Shown: positions 42,898 to 52,404, counted from the stretch's first letter. The stretch: DNA of 64,000 nucleotides from JACVRN01 sp036403815 (GCA_036403815.1 DASWQH010000031.1:276527-340526); one strand, 5' to 3'. Program-made: numbers and translations. Notes: a model not told the origin generated them from the letters alone.

Positions 42898-45783
42898 TTA
42901 GATAAAGGCGAAGTCGAATTGCTCCTGGTGTATGTGTTCGTCGCTGGTGATGTCTACAGCGCCAAGGTAGTCTTCGATTTCCGCCAGTACGTCGGCTTCG
43001 GTGCTGCGCAGGGCGCGTGCGATTTCCGGGTTGACCCGTATGGTCGTCTGCTTGATACCGTCGCCGTTCATGCCGCGTGCCAGGCGGCGCGCTTCTTCGA
43101 GTACCTCGTAGCAGATGGTCTGCGGCGATTTCACAAGACCTGCGCCCTGACAGTAGGGGCAGGGGCTACAGAGCGTGCGCTCCAGAGATTGCTTGACGCG
43201 CTTTCTGGTCATGATGACCAGACCGAAGTCGTTAAAGGATAGAACCTTGGTCGGCGACTTGTCGTTTTGCAGCGCTTCCTGCAACGCCTGCATGACGCGG
43301 TTGCGGTTGCGGCGGTCTTCCATATCAATCAGGTCAAGGACGATGATGCCGCCCAGATCGCGCAGGCGAATCTGGCGCACAATCTCGTCGACCGCTTCCA
43401 GATTGGTCTTCGTGATGGTGTCTTCAAGTCTCGTCCCGCCGCGCCCTACGAACTTGCCCGTATTGACATCAATGGCGACGAGCGCTTCCGTTTGATTGAT
43501 GACCAGATAGCCGCCCGATTTCAACCAGACGCGCGGCTTGATGGCCTTATCAACTTCTGCCTGCACGCCGTAGGCTTCCAGTATGGGTTCGTCGCGCGTG
43601 TAGAGCTTGACGCGCTTGACCATGCGCGGCTGTATGCGATTAATGAACTCTACTATGCTCAGGTACTCCTCTTCAGAATCCACACGAATCGCCGTGAAGT
43701 CGTCCGAGAGCTGGTCGCGCAGGATGCGCTGTATTAAATCCAGATCGCGGTGAACGAGCGCGGGCGCTTTCGTCTTCTCCGCGGAGCGGCGAATGTCCAG
43801 CCAGGTGCGAACCAGGTAGCGCGCATCTTCGCGCAGGTCTTGCTCGCTGATGCCGACGCCCGCGGTGCGCACTATGAAGCCGCCCGAAGGCACGTCCTCC
43901 TCGGCGCGAATCGCCTGTATGAGACGGCGCAGGCGCACTCGCTCGCTGTCGGATTCTATCTTGCGCGAAACGCCTACATGCTCGACCGTGGGCATGTAGA
44001 CCAGAAAGCGTCCCGGCAGGGCAATGTGCGAAGTAATGCGCGCGCCCTTCTTGGCGATTGGCTCTTTGGCAATCTGTACCAGAATCTCCTGACCTTCGCG
44101 CAGCAGATCTGTGATGGTCGGCTGAGAGCGCTCTTTTTCGCGACGCGACTCGCGTCCGCCGCTGCGATGCTCACGCTCACGACGACCCGTTGATGGAGCG
44201 GGCGGTGGCGGCGGCGGTGCAGGCGCTTCCTCAACTTCAGGCGCGACGCTCGCCGCTTCGTCTCGACCGTTCGTGCGGTCTTCCTGAGTTCCGTCCCCGT
44301 GCTTTCCAGGGCTGCGCCTGCGGCGACGCCCTCCGCGACGGGTGGCGAATTCGGCGCGAGAGCGAGAGGTAGTCAAACTCGCTTCCGCGTCTTCAAAAGT
44401 CTCATCATCGGTGTCGGCTTCGAAATGCTCGCCGTCGGCGGCATTGGATGCGACCACGTCTGCCTGCGAAGCGCGCGCACTTTCGGATTCGAGCACATCT
44501 ATATCAGTTTCGCCTTCATCTCCACTGGACGCAGCCTTGCGCGAACGACCCTTCCTGGCCGCAGTGGCCTTTCCAGCCTTAGAAGATTTCTTCGCCGCCG
44601 TCTTGGCCGGAGCCTTCTTGCTGCTCGTGCGCTTGGATTTCGCGGGTGCTGCTTCAGCTTTCGCCTCTTCCTTTTGGGCTTCAGCCTTTTGAGCCGCAGC
44701 GCCTTTCTTCGCGCCTCGTTTAGAGGCCGGACGACGACCCTTCTTCGTGGCGGTCGCTTGCTGCACAGCATCGGCTTCGGAGGCTTTCTCGTCGTCGCTG
44801 ATGCGCTCAAATTGCGGCTGGGCAGTTTCTTCGTTTATCTCGTCAACGAAAGATTCGATGTGAGCCGCGACCGTCTCCCGCACGGGAGCGGTCTGTGAAG
44901 ATGTATCCTGATCGCTATCGTCCACGCGCTCGAACGAAGCGTCGCCCTTGATGTTGGAAGAGAGCAAAGAGCCGACCTCGGCAGTACGCAAGTCCTCGTC
45001 GTCCATGTCGAACTCTACGGCGTGAATCTGGTCTAGCAGGCGTTCCTGAAGGCGCGCGTCCTTGAACATCTCTCCGTCTTCGGCGGCGCTCTCTTCTTCG
45101 TCAACGACACGCTCGAAGGAAGAGTCGGCGGCGATAAAAGGCGTCGCAGTCTCTTCACCTGATTCAGAGAGCGTTTGCGCCGCACCCTTTGCGGCCTCTT
45201 CTACGGGCTGAGTGGTTTCTGCTTTGCTGCTTCTACGGCGACCGCGACGACCGCGCTTGCGGCCTCCGGCCACGTCCGTTTCGTCCGCCTGCGCGGCTGC
45301 CTGTGAGACAGCCGTGGGTTCTTCCATCTCGGCTGTTTCCTCTGTGAAGTCGCTTTCAGCCGGAGCCTCAAACGTCTCTTCGGGAATAACGGGGGCGTCT
45401 CGAAGCGGTTCGGCGCGTTCCTGCGTGGCCTCCATGCGCTGCTCGCGCTCAACACGCGATTGCTCTATGCGCTCCTGCGCGGCGCGCTCGGCTTCCTCGC
45501 GAGGGGCTGCCTTCTTCGTTTTGTCTATGACGATTCGCTCAAACTCTTCTTCTTCGTCGAAGAAGTCCGAAACGTACAGGAATGCGTCACGCTCTAATCC
45601 TATATCCACGAAGGCCGACTGCATGCCGGGCAGAACCCGCATGACACGCCCCTTGTAGATATTGCCGACGATGCCCTGATGCTCTTCGCCGCGCTCAATG
45701 TAAAACTCCGTGACCCGTTCATCCTCAATGATGGCGATCTTCTTTTCGCGTCCGTTGACGCTGATGATTAATTCCTTTGGCAT
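42898..45783 (-). CDS. ribonuclease E/G family protein with insertion-split S1 domain
   Basis: RNase E/G cuts single-stranded AU-rich RNA. The 961-residue protein starts MPKELIISVNGREKKIAIIE at ATG 45783; the frame upstream to 45867 is not supported. The S1 domain begins normally (GNIYKGRVMRVLPGMQSAFV) and reaches IVIDKTK near 90. It resumes only near 554 with ITDLLREGQEILVQIAKEP. Between lie about 460 residues of acidic then Lys/Ala/Arg-rich low-complexity sequence. The catalytic aspartates are in AIDVNTG and DLIDMEDRRN, and the zinc link is CPYC. The long insert may replace the C-terminal scaffold of E. coli RNase E. Confidence 0.94.
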   Translation of the reverse strand: MPKELIISVNGREKKIAIIEDERVTEFYIERGEEHQGIVGNIYKGRVMRVLPGMQSAFVDIGLERDAFLYVSDFFDEEEEFERIVIDKTKKAAPREEAERAAQERIEQSRVEREQRMEATQERAEPLRDAPVIPEETFEAPAESDFTEETAEMEEPTAVSQAAAQADETDVAGGRKRGRRGRRRSSKAETTQPVEEAAKGAAQTLSESGEETATPFIAADSSFERVVDEEESAAEDGEMFKDARLQERLLDQIHAVEFDMDDEDLRTAEVGSLLSSNIKGDASFERVDDSDQDTSSQTAPVRETVAAHIESFVDEINEETAQPQFERISDDEKASEADAVQQATATKKGRRPASKRGAKKGAAAQKAEAQKEEAKAEAAPAKSKRTSSKKAPAKTAAKKSSKAGKATAARKGRSRKAASSGDEGETDIDVLESESARASQADVVASNAADGEHFEADTDDETFEDAEASLTTSRSRAEFATRRGGRRRRRSPGKHGDGTQEDRTNGRDEAASVAPEVEEAPAPPPPPPAPSTGRREREHRSGGRESRREKERSQPTITDLLREGQEILVQIAKEPIAKKGARITSHIALPGRFLVYMPTVEHVGVSRKIESDSERVRLRRLIQAIRAEEDVPSGGFIVRTAGVGISEQDLREDARYLVRTWLDIRRSAEKTKAPALVHRDLDLIQRILRDQLSDDFTAIRVDSEEEYLSIVEFINRIQPRMVKRVKLYTRDEPILEAYGVQAEVDKAIKPRVWLKSGGYLVINQTEALVAIDVNTGKFVGRGGTRLEDTITKTNLEAVDEIVRQIRLRDLGGIIVLDLIDMEDRRNRNRVMQALQEALQNDKSPTKVLSFNDFGLVIMTRKRVKQSLERTLCSPCPYCQGAGLVKSPQTICYEVLEEARRLARGMNGDGIKQTTIRVNPEIARALRSTEADVLAEIEDYLGAVDITSDEHIHQEQFDFAFI

Positions 45784-46716
45784 GTTCTCAAATGTGTCTC
45801 CATGACCACAGCAGCCGCAAAAAGTTTTGAATCTTGCGTGGGATTGACCTCGCGCGCATCGCAACATGTGAAGCGAGCGTGCTCGGAGCTTTCATCTACG
45901 AAAGCCTCAAAGTCCTGTGATGGCTGCAAAGTCTGAATTGTAAAGTGGAAGCGTGCGCCGACCTGCAAGCTCAAACATTGAGCGAGGCGCGCGCGCTTCA
46001 CACGCGAGGCGAAGCAACGGGCTGCGCCATGTAATGTCGGATTGCGTAGGCCAAACGCGCTGTTCGGCCTGAAGAAGGGATTTAGATTAAGAGTGGAAGC
46101 TAATGACGCGTCGAGTTGACGCGCCTGCACCGGCACGACCCGTGGGGCCGCTTCCACAGTGCAAGTAGACCCTGAATTGAACAAATGGAATCTCCACTGA
46201 GGAAGCCCAAAGGATTCGAGCGGCGTTCATTCAAGAGCTGCCGGAAGAGGGGAGCAAGCTTTTTCATAACACGCTTGCTCAATCAAACCCGCTTCTATCA
46301 AGAGCGACAGTCTCTTTTCCCGGAGCCGCCTGTCCGAAGGCTTCCGTGCTGTCTTTCACGACCCAAAGGAGCACCCTCTCATGGTTCCTTAAAACAAGAA
46401 GCGCACTGACCAGGGGTCGCGCCCGACAGCCTTTTCAATCTTCTAATTCAACTCTGTAGATCGCCGCAATCTCTGGAGCGATCTAAAAATATTCCGTGTC
46501 TCGCCCGGACAAGCGAGCGCAACATAAACGTTCTCTAATCTCTCGGTTGAAAGTATCGAACGCTTCGATTGCGCTGGACGCGCCGCTCCATTTGACTGGT
46601 GCAGGCCGAGGCGAGCACCAGAGAGTATAACCGAGACCAAGCCAAACCGGAAACTGGCGCGTGCGAGATTTGAAGGAACAGACGACAATGACGGGTCAAA
46701 CTTCCGATCCTACGAC
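45784..46716 (-). promoter_or_regulatory. gene-free region with multiple stem-loops, probable RNase E/G mRNA leader
   Basis: No convincing gene lies in these 933 bases. Clean inverted repeats are seen at 45945-46001 (GTGGAAGCGTGCGCC with an inner GCTCAA-ACA-TTGAGC hairpin), 46093-46157 (GTGGAAGC...GCTTCCAC), 46252-46280 (GAGCAAGC...GCTTGCTC), 46458-46484 (AGATCGC...GCGATCT) and 46541-46636 (TCTCGGTT...AACCGAGA enclosing two hairpins). It lies directly upstream of the RNase E/G start. RNase E of E. coli autoregulates through its leader; the same role here is inference. A promoter was not located. Confidence 0.45.
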
Positions 46717-47535
46717 TTATCGCCGACGCCCTTCTCTCACAATATCTATTAGCTCATTCAACTTCTGATCTGTGTGAGCCTGGGCGTCCGCAAGCCTCTC
46801 CAACGCTGCTTCAAGGCCAGACGTGCGTCCATCTGATTTGATTTGAGCATCAGCCAAAGCAGCCAGCCTGCTATCAGCATGGGCGTGTGCCTCCTCAAGC
46901 TGAGTCGTGCGCTCCTCAGCTTTGATTTGTGCATCAGCCAAAGCCGCTAGCCTGCTATCAGCATGCGCTTGCGCTTCTTCAGTGCGGATTTGAGCATCAG
47001 CCAGAGCTGCCAGTCTATTATCAGCATGAGCTTGCGCCTCCTCAAGCCGAGTCGTGCGTCCATCTGATTTGATTTGAGCCTCGGCTAAAGCAGCTAGCTT
47101 GCTATTAGCATGAGCTTGCGCTTCTTCAGTTCTAATTTGAGCGTCAGCTAAAGCTGCTAGTCTATTATCGGCGTTAGCTTGCGCCTCCTCAATGCGAGCC
47201 ACACGCTCCTCTGCTTTGATTTGAGCATCAGCTAGAGCCGCTATTTTGAAATCGGAATCAGCCTGCGCTTCTTTTAGTTTAACTTCTGCTTCACCCAGTT
47301 GATTTATCCAGGTCAACTGCGTCTGCATGCGCTCGTCATGGTCACGCGCAAGCTCGATCAACAGATTGGTCTGGGTTTGTAAACCCTCTGTCTGAGCTTT
47401 TAAGCTTGCCGTCTGGGCTTCTATGTTGACTGTCTGCGCTTCTAACCTCTCCGTCTGAGCTTTTGATTCGATGACAAGCTGGGCGAGCATGTCAAAAGTG
47501 TTTTCGAGTCTGGTAAATCTTTCTTCCGGTGTCAT
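46717..47535 (-). CDS. repetitive heptad coiled-coil protein, unknown function
   Basis: A 272-residue soluble protein. The N-terminus is MTPEERFTRLENTFDMLAQL. The rest is a long coiled coil in two repeated modules, a 21-residue unit (EEAQAHADNRLAALADAQIRT) and a 28-residue unit ending AQIKAEERTTQL or AQIKSDGRTTRL. Both are multiples of seven. Units are nearly identical, indicating recent duplication and likely length variation. Predicted to form a parallel helical oligomer. It lies 57 nt downstream of rodA on the same strand; a role with the cell-shape genes is unproven. Confidence 0.8.
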   Translation of the reverse strand: MTPEERFTRLENTFDMLAQLVIESKAQTERLEAQTVNIEAQTASLKAQTEGLQTQTNLLIELARDHDERMQTQLTWINQLGEAEVKLKEAQADSDFKIAALADAQIKAEERVARIEEAQANADNRLAALADAQIRTEEAQAHANSKLAALAEAQIKSDGRTTRLEEAQAHADNRLAALADAQIRTEEAQAHADSRLAALADAQIKAEERTTQLEEAHAHADSRLAALADAQIKSDGRTSGLEAALERLADAQAHTDQKLNELIDIVREGRRR

Positions 47536-47592
47536 AGCGTTTTGAGTCCTCCTGTAGCTCTTTCAGGCAGGGAGGCGCTCCTGCGCTCTTTG

Positions 47593-48708
47593 TTAGTTAA
47601 CGAAGCGGCGCAACTGTATGCTGATGGCGAAGCCTATGGCGATGAAGGTGGCGAGCACGGATGAGAGACCGGCGCTCATCAATGGCAGCGGCACGCCGAT
47701 GACTGGCAACATGCCCAGCGCCATGCCGATGTTGATAAAGAGTTGGAAGGCAAGGCCGCCGACAATCGCCATGATGACGAGCATGCCTGTGCGATCAGGC
47801 GCGCGGCGTGCGCCGGTAATCAGGCGCGAGAGCAAAACCGCGTAGGCCAGAAGCAGCAGGATGCAGCCGACAAAGCCTGTGGATTCCGCCGTCACGGCGA
47901 AGATGAAGTCCGTGTGCGGCTCAGGCAGGAACTTGAGCTTGCTCTGCGAAAACTCGCTCGATGCGCGCGTGCCGTAGAGTCCGCCTTTGCCGACCGTCAC
48001 GATGGATTGCCAGGTGTGATAGCCGTAACCGCGCTTGTCAGCGTTCTCAGGGTCCAGGATGACGTTGATGCGTTCCTGCTGGTAGTTCTTTATCTTGCCG
48101 GTCTTGACGCCGACCATGTAGGCCGCCGGGATAAAGAAGATGCTCAACAGAAGCGCGGCCAAGACCAGCCGCATTCTCACCGCCGAGAGAAAAAGCACCA
48201 CGGCAAGCAGCGGAAAGTAAGTGATAGCCTGTCCAGCATCCGGCTCAAGCAGGATGAGAGCTATGGGCAGCCCCAGGATGCCGCAGCCTATGAGCATCGC
48301 TTTGAACGAGAGATGCCCTGTGCGGTGTGGGCCAAAGAATCTGGCTAGCATCAGGACGGTCGGAATCTTGACGAACTCCGAAGGCTGAAATTGACCCAGT
48401 CCCGGCAGCTTGATCCAGCAGCGCTGGCCGTTAATCTTCATGCCGATTCCGGGGATGAGTACGATGATAAGCAGGACTAGACCGAAGAGGTAGAAGGCCG
48501 GTGCCATATCGATGAGCTTTCGATAATCTATGAAGGAGACAACGAGCATGAAGACAAGCGCAATGCCCAGACCTATGAGCTGCTTTTCCCAGTAGGTCTC
48601 TTCGGGCTGAGCGTTGCGAATCTGCCAGGTTCCGAAGATGACGATCATGATGGCGATGAGCGCCAGAAACCAGTCGAAATCTCGTAAGCTGCGTCTACCT
48701 GATAACAT
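47593..48708 (-). CDS. rodA: peptidoglycan glycosyltransferase RodA (SEDS)
   Basis: RodA polymerises glycan strands in the elongasome together with PBP2. The 371-residue protein has about ten transmembrane helices. SEDS signatures are present: GQFQPSEFVKIPTVLMLARF, LLEPDAGQAITYFPLL with the likely catalytic aspartate, FLPEPHTDFIFAVTAES and the C-terminal GVPLPLMSAGLSS. It lies 63 nt downstream of mrdA, in the order mreBCD-mrdA-rodA. Confidence 0.97.
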   Translation of the reverse strand: MLSGRRSLRDFDWFLALIAIMIVIFGTWQIRNAQPEETYWEKQLIGLGIALVFMLVVSFIDYRKLIDMAPAFYLFGLVLLIIVLIPGIGMKINGQRCWIKLPGLGQFQPSEFVKIPTVLMLARFFGPHRTGHLSFKAMLIGCGILGLPIALILLEPDAGQAITYFPLLAVVLFLSAVRMRLVLAALLLSIFFIPAAYMVGVKTGKIKNYQQERINVILDPENADKRGYGYHTWQSIVTVGKGGLYGTRASSEFSQSKLKFLPEPHTDFIFAVTAESTGFVGCILLLLAYAVLLSRLITGARRAPDRTGMLVIMAIVGGLAFQLFINIGMALGMLPVIGVPLPLMSAGLSSVLATFIAIGFAISIQLRRFVN

Positions 48709-48771
48709 GATGAAAAAATTTGAGGGGGAGGGGATTATTCAGAGCGCACATCTAAAGACAGGCGCGCTCTT

Positions 48772-50727
48772 TTATTCTCCCTGTCGTTTGTCTGTAGTCT
48801 GCGTCGCTGTGGCGCGCGCGGTCGTTGTCGTCTTCTTGTTAGCTTGCGCTATCTGTGTTCCCGGCGGCTCGGCATTACGCGTCTTGCGATAGTATTCGTC
48901 GTAGACGGCGCGCACCGCCGGAGCCGCAAACTGCGAGCCGAATCCTGAGTTCTCAATCAGCGCGATGGCCGATATCTCCGGCTTCCAGGCGGGCGCGTAA
49001 GAGACGAACCATGAGTGATCCTTGTTCGCGCCCGTGTCCTTGCCTAGACCTACGACCTGCGCCGTGCCTGTCTTTCCGGCAATCTCGAAGTTCGCCATCT
49101 TGATACGCGCAGCCGTGCCGCCGTTATTGACCACGCCCCACATGCCCTGCACTACAGTGTGATACATGTCTTCGGAAAGACCTATGTCCTTCGGGTTAGG
49201 GCGATCCGGGCTGAGCGGCTTGAACGTTATAGCCGCGCGATAATCCGGCGCGCCCTGCTCACCCACGGCTTTGAACTCTTTGAGCAGGTGGGGTATGTAG
49301 AGCTTACCTCCTGCGCCCACGCCCGCCACGGCGCGCAGCATGGCAATCGGGGTTGCAATATCATAAACCTGCCCGAACGAAGCGTAGACCGTGTCTATGT
49401 CTTTCCAGGGCTGATTGCGCTTGTCCATCTGCGGCTTGAAGAGGTTCGGCGTCTGGCTGGTGTTCTCATGCGGAAGGTCAACGCCCGTGCGCTTGTTAAT
49501 ATCGAACTCGTCAACCATCTGCATGATGCCGTCTATGCCCATCTTCAGTCCGAGCCTGTAGAAATAGCCGTCGCAGGAATGCGTGATGGCGTTGACTATG
49601 TCAGGGCTACCATGATTACCCATGCAGCGCGTGAACTTGTTGCCGACCATGATGCCGCCGCCGCACAGTAGGTTGGAACTCTTGATGGAAATCGCGCCCT
49701 GCTGAAGCCCGGCCACCGCCATAGGAATCTTCCACGTCGAGCCGGGAGGATAAAGCCCCTGAATCGTGCGGTTGATGAGCGGCGTCCTGGGGTCTTTAAG
49801 AAGCTCGTTATATTCTGCGCGCCCTTCGCGGCTGGTGATGCGCTGGGAGAAGAGGTTCGGGTCAAAGGTCGGAGCACTTGCCATCGCCAGCACTTCGCCG
49901 TTGTTCGGATCCATAACGACGATTGCGCCACGCTTCTGCGGAGCATTCTTCAGTTGTTCCTCGGCGACGAGTTGTAAACCAAGATCAATGGTCGTCACCA
50001 TGTCCTGACCCGGCTGCGGGTCAACCTCTTCTATGATGTCCTGAATATGGCCGCGACTGTCAACGACAACCTTGCGATAGCCGTCGCGCCCTCTGAGGTA
50101 CTGGTCGTAGACGGCCTCCACGCCCTCGCGCCCGATGATGTCGCCCGGCTTATAGCCTTTGTCCTTGTACCTTGGAAGCTCTAGTTGTTCGGGGCTGATT
50201 TCGCCGACGTAGCCGAGGACGTGGCAGAGCGTTCCGTTCTCAGGATAACGTCGCTGCGGCTGCTTCTCTACGCGCAACTGCGGGTATTCCAGAGCGTGCG
50301 CGTCCACCCAGGAGACATCGCCAGGGGAGGCGTTCTCTTTAATGCGTATGGATTCAAAGGCAGGCTGCGTCTGAATTTGATCGAAGCGTTCGCGCAGGTA
50401 TTCCGGGTCAATGTCCAGCCCCGTGGAGAACGGCTCTATAAACTGGGTGAGGTCTAGATTCTTCACGTCCTCGCGCGAGAGAATGACGTTGTAGATGGGG
50501 CGCGAGTCCACCAGAATCTTACCGTTACGGTCGAAGATGACGCCGCGCGGTGCAGTGATCGGAAGCAGCCGTATGCGCTGGTTCTCAGCCCGCTCGGCGT
50601 AGTACGCGCCCTTCATCATCTGAAGCACGTAGAGGCGCACGGCCAGAACCGAGATGAGCAGCATTATCAGTATCTGCAAGACGCGCAGCCGCACGCGCAG
50701 ATTTTGTGAATCGTCTTCGAACTTCAT
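48772..50727 (-). CDS. mrdA: penicillin-binding protein 2 (peptidoglycan transpeptidase)
   Basis: PBP2 cross-links peptidoglycan during lateral growth. The 651-residue protein has one N-terminal transmembrane helix (about 10-32) and a pedestal domain beginning IRLLPITAPRGVIFDRNGK. In the transpeptidase domain the active serine is in PGSTWKIPMA (near 330), the second motif in HSCDGYFYRLG (SxD form, as in other PBP2s) and KTGTAQV near 550. The C-terminal 30 residues are Thr/Lys-rich and disordered. Confidence 0.97.
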   Translation of the reverse strand: MKFEDDSQNLRVRLRVLQILIMLLISVLAVRLYVLQMMKGAYYAERAENQRIRLLPITAPRGVIFDRNGKILVDSRPIYNVILSREDVKNLDLTQFIEPFSTGLDIDPEYLRERFDQIQTQPAFESIRIKENASPGDVSWVDAHALEYPQLRVEKQPQRRYPENGTLCHVLGYVGEISPEQLELPRYKDKGYKPGDIIGREGVEAVYDQYLRGRDGYRKVVVDSRGHIQDIIEEVDPQPGQDMVTTIDLGLQLVAEEQLKNAPQKRGAIVVMDPNNGEVLAMASAPTFDPNLFSQRITSREGRAEYNELLKDPRTPLINRTIQGLYPPGSTWKIPMAVAGLQQGAISIKSSNLLCGGGIMVGNKFTRCMGNHGSPDIVNAITHSCDGYFYRLGLKMGIDGIMQMVDEFDINKRTGVDLPHENTSQTPNLFKPQMDKRNQPWKDIDTVYASFGQVYDIATPIAMLRAVAGVGAGGKLYIPHLLKEFKAVGEQGAPDYRAAITFKPLSPDRPNPKDIGLSEDMYHTVVQGMWGVVNNGGTAARIKMANFEIAGKTGTAQVVGLGKDTGANKDHSWFVSYAPAWKPEISAIALIENSGFGSQFAAPAVRAVYDEYYRKTRNAEPPGTQIAQANKKTTTTARATATQTTDKRQGE

Positions 50728-50730
50728 AAT

Positions 50731-50876
50731 AAAGCTATCAGCCGTCAGCCGTCAGCTTTCAGCTAATTGTTAAAGATACCAGCATCTTAATCCGATGCAT
50801 AGCAGATAATTATGATGCCTGTGGGGGACTTGCTCTTTTTCTGGCTGATAGCTGACCGCTGAGGGCTGACAGCTAT
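50731..50876. repeat. heptad-phased inverted repeat between mreD and mrdA
   Basis: The left arm is CTATCAGCCGTCAGCCGTCA, in sevens as ATCAGCC-GTCAGCC-GTCAGCT. The right arm is GGCTGATAGCTGACCGCTGA and GGGCTGACAGCTATC. The spacer is longer than elsewhere (about 75 nt) and holds GCATCTTAATCCGATGC. It fills the gap between mreD and mrdA. Confidence 0.85.
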
Positions 50877-50877
50877 C

Positions 50878-51423
50878 TCACCTCTTGCGACCGAATCTTC
50901 CCATGCCGCGACGGGCGACGCGGCGGCGTACGGACAACTGGCGGCGTTGCCGCGCTCGCTCGCTGAACAGCGTGTCAAAGACGTAGAGCAGGACGGTGCC
51001 TACGATGGTCGTCCAGATGACCTTGTAGGATGCCGTCTCGACGAAGGGCTGAAGCGAGGCTCTGTCCAGCAGGCGGTGCAGCAGGACGTAGACTGTGGCG
51101 TCCAGTAGCGCCGCACCGGCCAGGACGGGGATGCGCACCAGTGGGTTATCAAGCATCACGCGGGTCGCAAGAGTGGCGATGATGAAGGCCGTCAACGTTT
51201 TAGAGAAACCGTACGCCCCCAGCAGGTCGCCGCTTAAAGCGCCCGTCGCTATGCCCGCCACCGTGCCGACGATCATCGCCTGTAGCACGTCGCGCTGCAA
51301 GGCGAAATAGACCGTGACGATGAGCGGCAGGTCAATGTGTACGAGGGGAGGCCAAATCTGGCGTAAAGACGATTGCAGTATGACGGCCAGCGCAACGACG
51401 ACTACGATTTTCAGTTGCTGCAT
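50878..51423 (-). CDS. mreD: rod shape-determining protein MreD
   Basis: A 181-residue inner-membrane protein with five or six hydrophobic helices, typical of MreD. Conserved elements are IDLPLIVTVYFALQRD, GALSGDLLGAYGFSKTLTAF and a helical C-terminus followed by an Arg-rich tail. Its identity rests mainly on position between mreC and mrdA. The ATG at 51423 gives MQQLKIVVVV; the frame opens earlier at 51447 inside repeat DNA. Confidence 0.92.
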   Translation of the reverse strand: MQQLKIVVVVALAVILQSSLRQIWPPLVHIDLPLIVTVYFALQRDVLQAMIVGTVAGIATGALSGDLLGAYGFSKTLTAFIIATLATRVMLDNPLVRIPVLAGAALLDATVYVLLHRLLDRASLQPFVETASYKVIWTTIVGTVLLYVFDTLFSERARQRRQLSVRRRVARRGMGRFGRKR

Positions 51424-51431
51424 CGTAAGAA

Positions 51432-51503
51432 CAGTGACAAGTGACAAGTGACAAGTGACAAGTAAGAACAGATTTTACCCTGTCGCCTGTCACCATTTAC
51501 CTA
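51432..51503. repeat. heptad repeat between mreC and mreD, near-perfect (GACAAGT)4
   Basis: The left part is AGTGACAAGTGACAAGTGAC and onward, four exact GACAAGT heptads, the least diverged array in the window. The right part, CTGTCGCCTGTCACCATTTA and CCTATCAC, is a degenerate complement. It abuts the mreC stop and covers the mreD ribosome-binding region on the minus strand. Confidence 0.88.
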
Positions 51504-52403
51504 TCACGGCTTTTTCCCCTTGTCCACATTGGGTAGCGTCTGGTCGGGCGGCGTGCGTTGCGGCGCACGGTAGAGGAGGACTGCGACCTCCTGCAATTGA
51601 TCCAGGCGCGCGCTTGGTTTGATGTGGATGACGTGCGGGACTGTGGCCGAGCCTTGCTTGATACGCACCACCTCGCCGATGCTCAAGCCCTGCGGGTAGA
51701 TGCCGTCCTGTCCAGTCGTCACCACATAATCGCCCTGTTTGACCTCTTCAAGCCCTGACACATAACGCATCTCTACGAGACCGTTTTCGCCCAGTCCTTT
51801 GACTGAGCCGAGCGCGCTAGACTCCCCCAGTTGTCCGACGACAGCACCCGCCGCCGAGCGTTCGGCTGTTATCAGCATCACCTGCGCCGTCCAGGGGCTG
51901 GTCGCTACCACGCGCCCGACAATCCCGTTGGCCGTTACCACAGGCATGTTCAACTCTATGCCCGAAAGCCTTCCGCGATTGATCGTCACGGTGTCGAACC
52001 ACTCGGACGGGTCGCGCGCAATCACCGTGGCGGCAACCACGCCGTACTTGCTCTGATCCTTAAGATCAAGCAACCCTTTAAGACGCGCATTCTCGTCAAT
52101 GGCTGCGCGTGATTGACGAAGCTCTGCGTCCATCTCTTCGACACGCTTGCGCAGTTGCTCGTTCTCTGAGGCAGCGTTACGCAGGTTCGCTATACGCTGA
52201 AAAAATCCGAAGCCTGCGCCGCCCGCCCCAGATGTCACGCGTTGGAACGGCGCGACTATGGCCTGCACCCAGACGCGAATCATGCGCTGCTTTGTGACAT
52301 CATCGCGCGCGTCATACGCCATCAAAGCCAGATTCAAAAAGAGCAGCCCGATGAGCCACCAGGGCGCTCGCTGCCGAATCTCTTTTTGTGAGCGTGCAAC
52401 CAT
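51504..52403 (-). CDS. mreC: rod shape-determining protein MreC
   Basis: MreC is the periplasmic elongasome scaffold that activates PBP2. The 299-residue protein has one transmembrane helix (about 15-33), a coiled coil (about 62-110: NLRNAASENEQLRKRVEEMD) and the two-barrel beta domain with VVAATVIARDPSEWFDTVTI, LNMPVVTANGIVGRV and LGENGLVEMRYV. A Pro-rich tail follows. It lies 83 nt downstream of mreB across a heptad hairpin. Confidence 0.96.
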   Translation of the reverse strand: MVARSQKEIRQRAPWWLIGLLFLNLALMAYDARDDVTKQRMIRVWVQAIVAPFQRVTSGAGGAGFGFFQRIANLRNAASENEQLRKRVEEMDAELRQSRAAIDENARLKGLLDLKDQSKYGVVAATVIARDPSEWFDTVTINRGRLSGIELNMPVVTANGIVGRVVATSPWTAQVMLITAERSAAGAVVGQLGESSALGSVKGLGENGLVEMRYVSGLEEVKQGDYVVTTGQDGIYPQGLSIGEVVRIKQGSATVPHVIHIKPSARLDQLQEVAVLLYRAPQRTPPDQTLPNVDKGKKP

Positions 52404-52404
52404 A

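Noticed and set aside
45768..46184. 138-residue minus-strand frame overlapping the RNase E/G start
   Set aside because: It begins inside the stem-loop region, has no ribosome binding site and no coherent composition, and runs antisense to hairpins; taken as chance.
46185..46409. Possible RNase P, SRP or tmRNA in the long gap before the RNase E/G gene
   Set aside because: None of the conserved core sequences of these RNAs is present on either strand; only unclassified stem-loops are seen.
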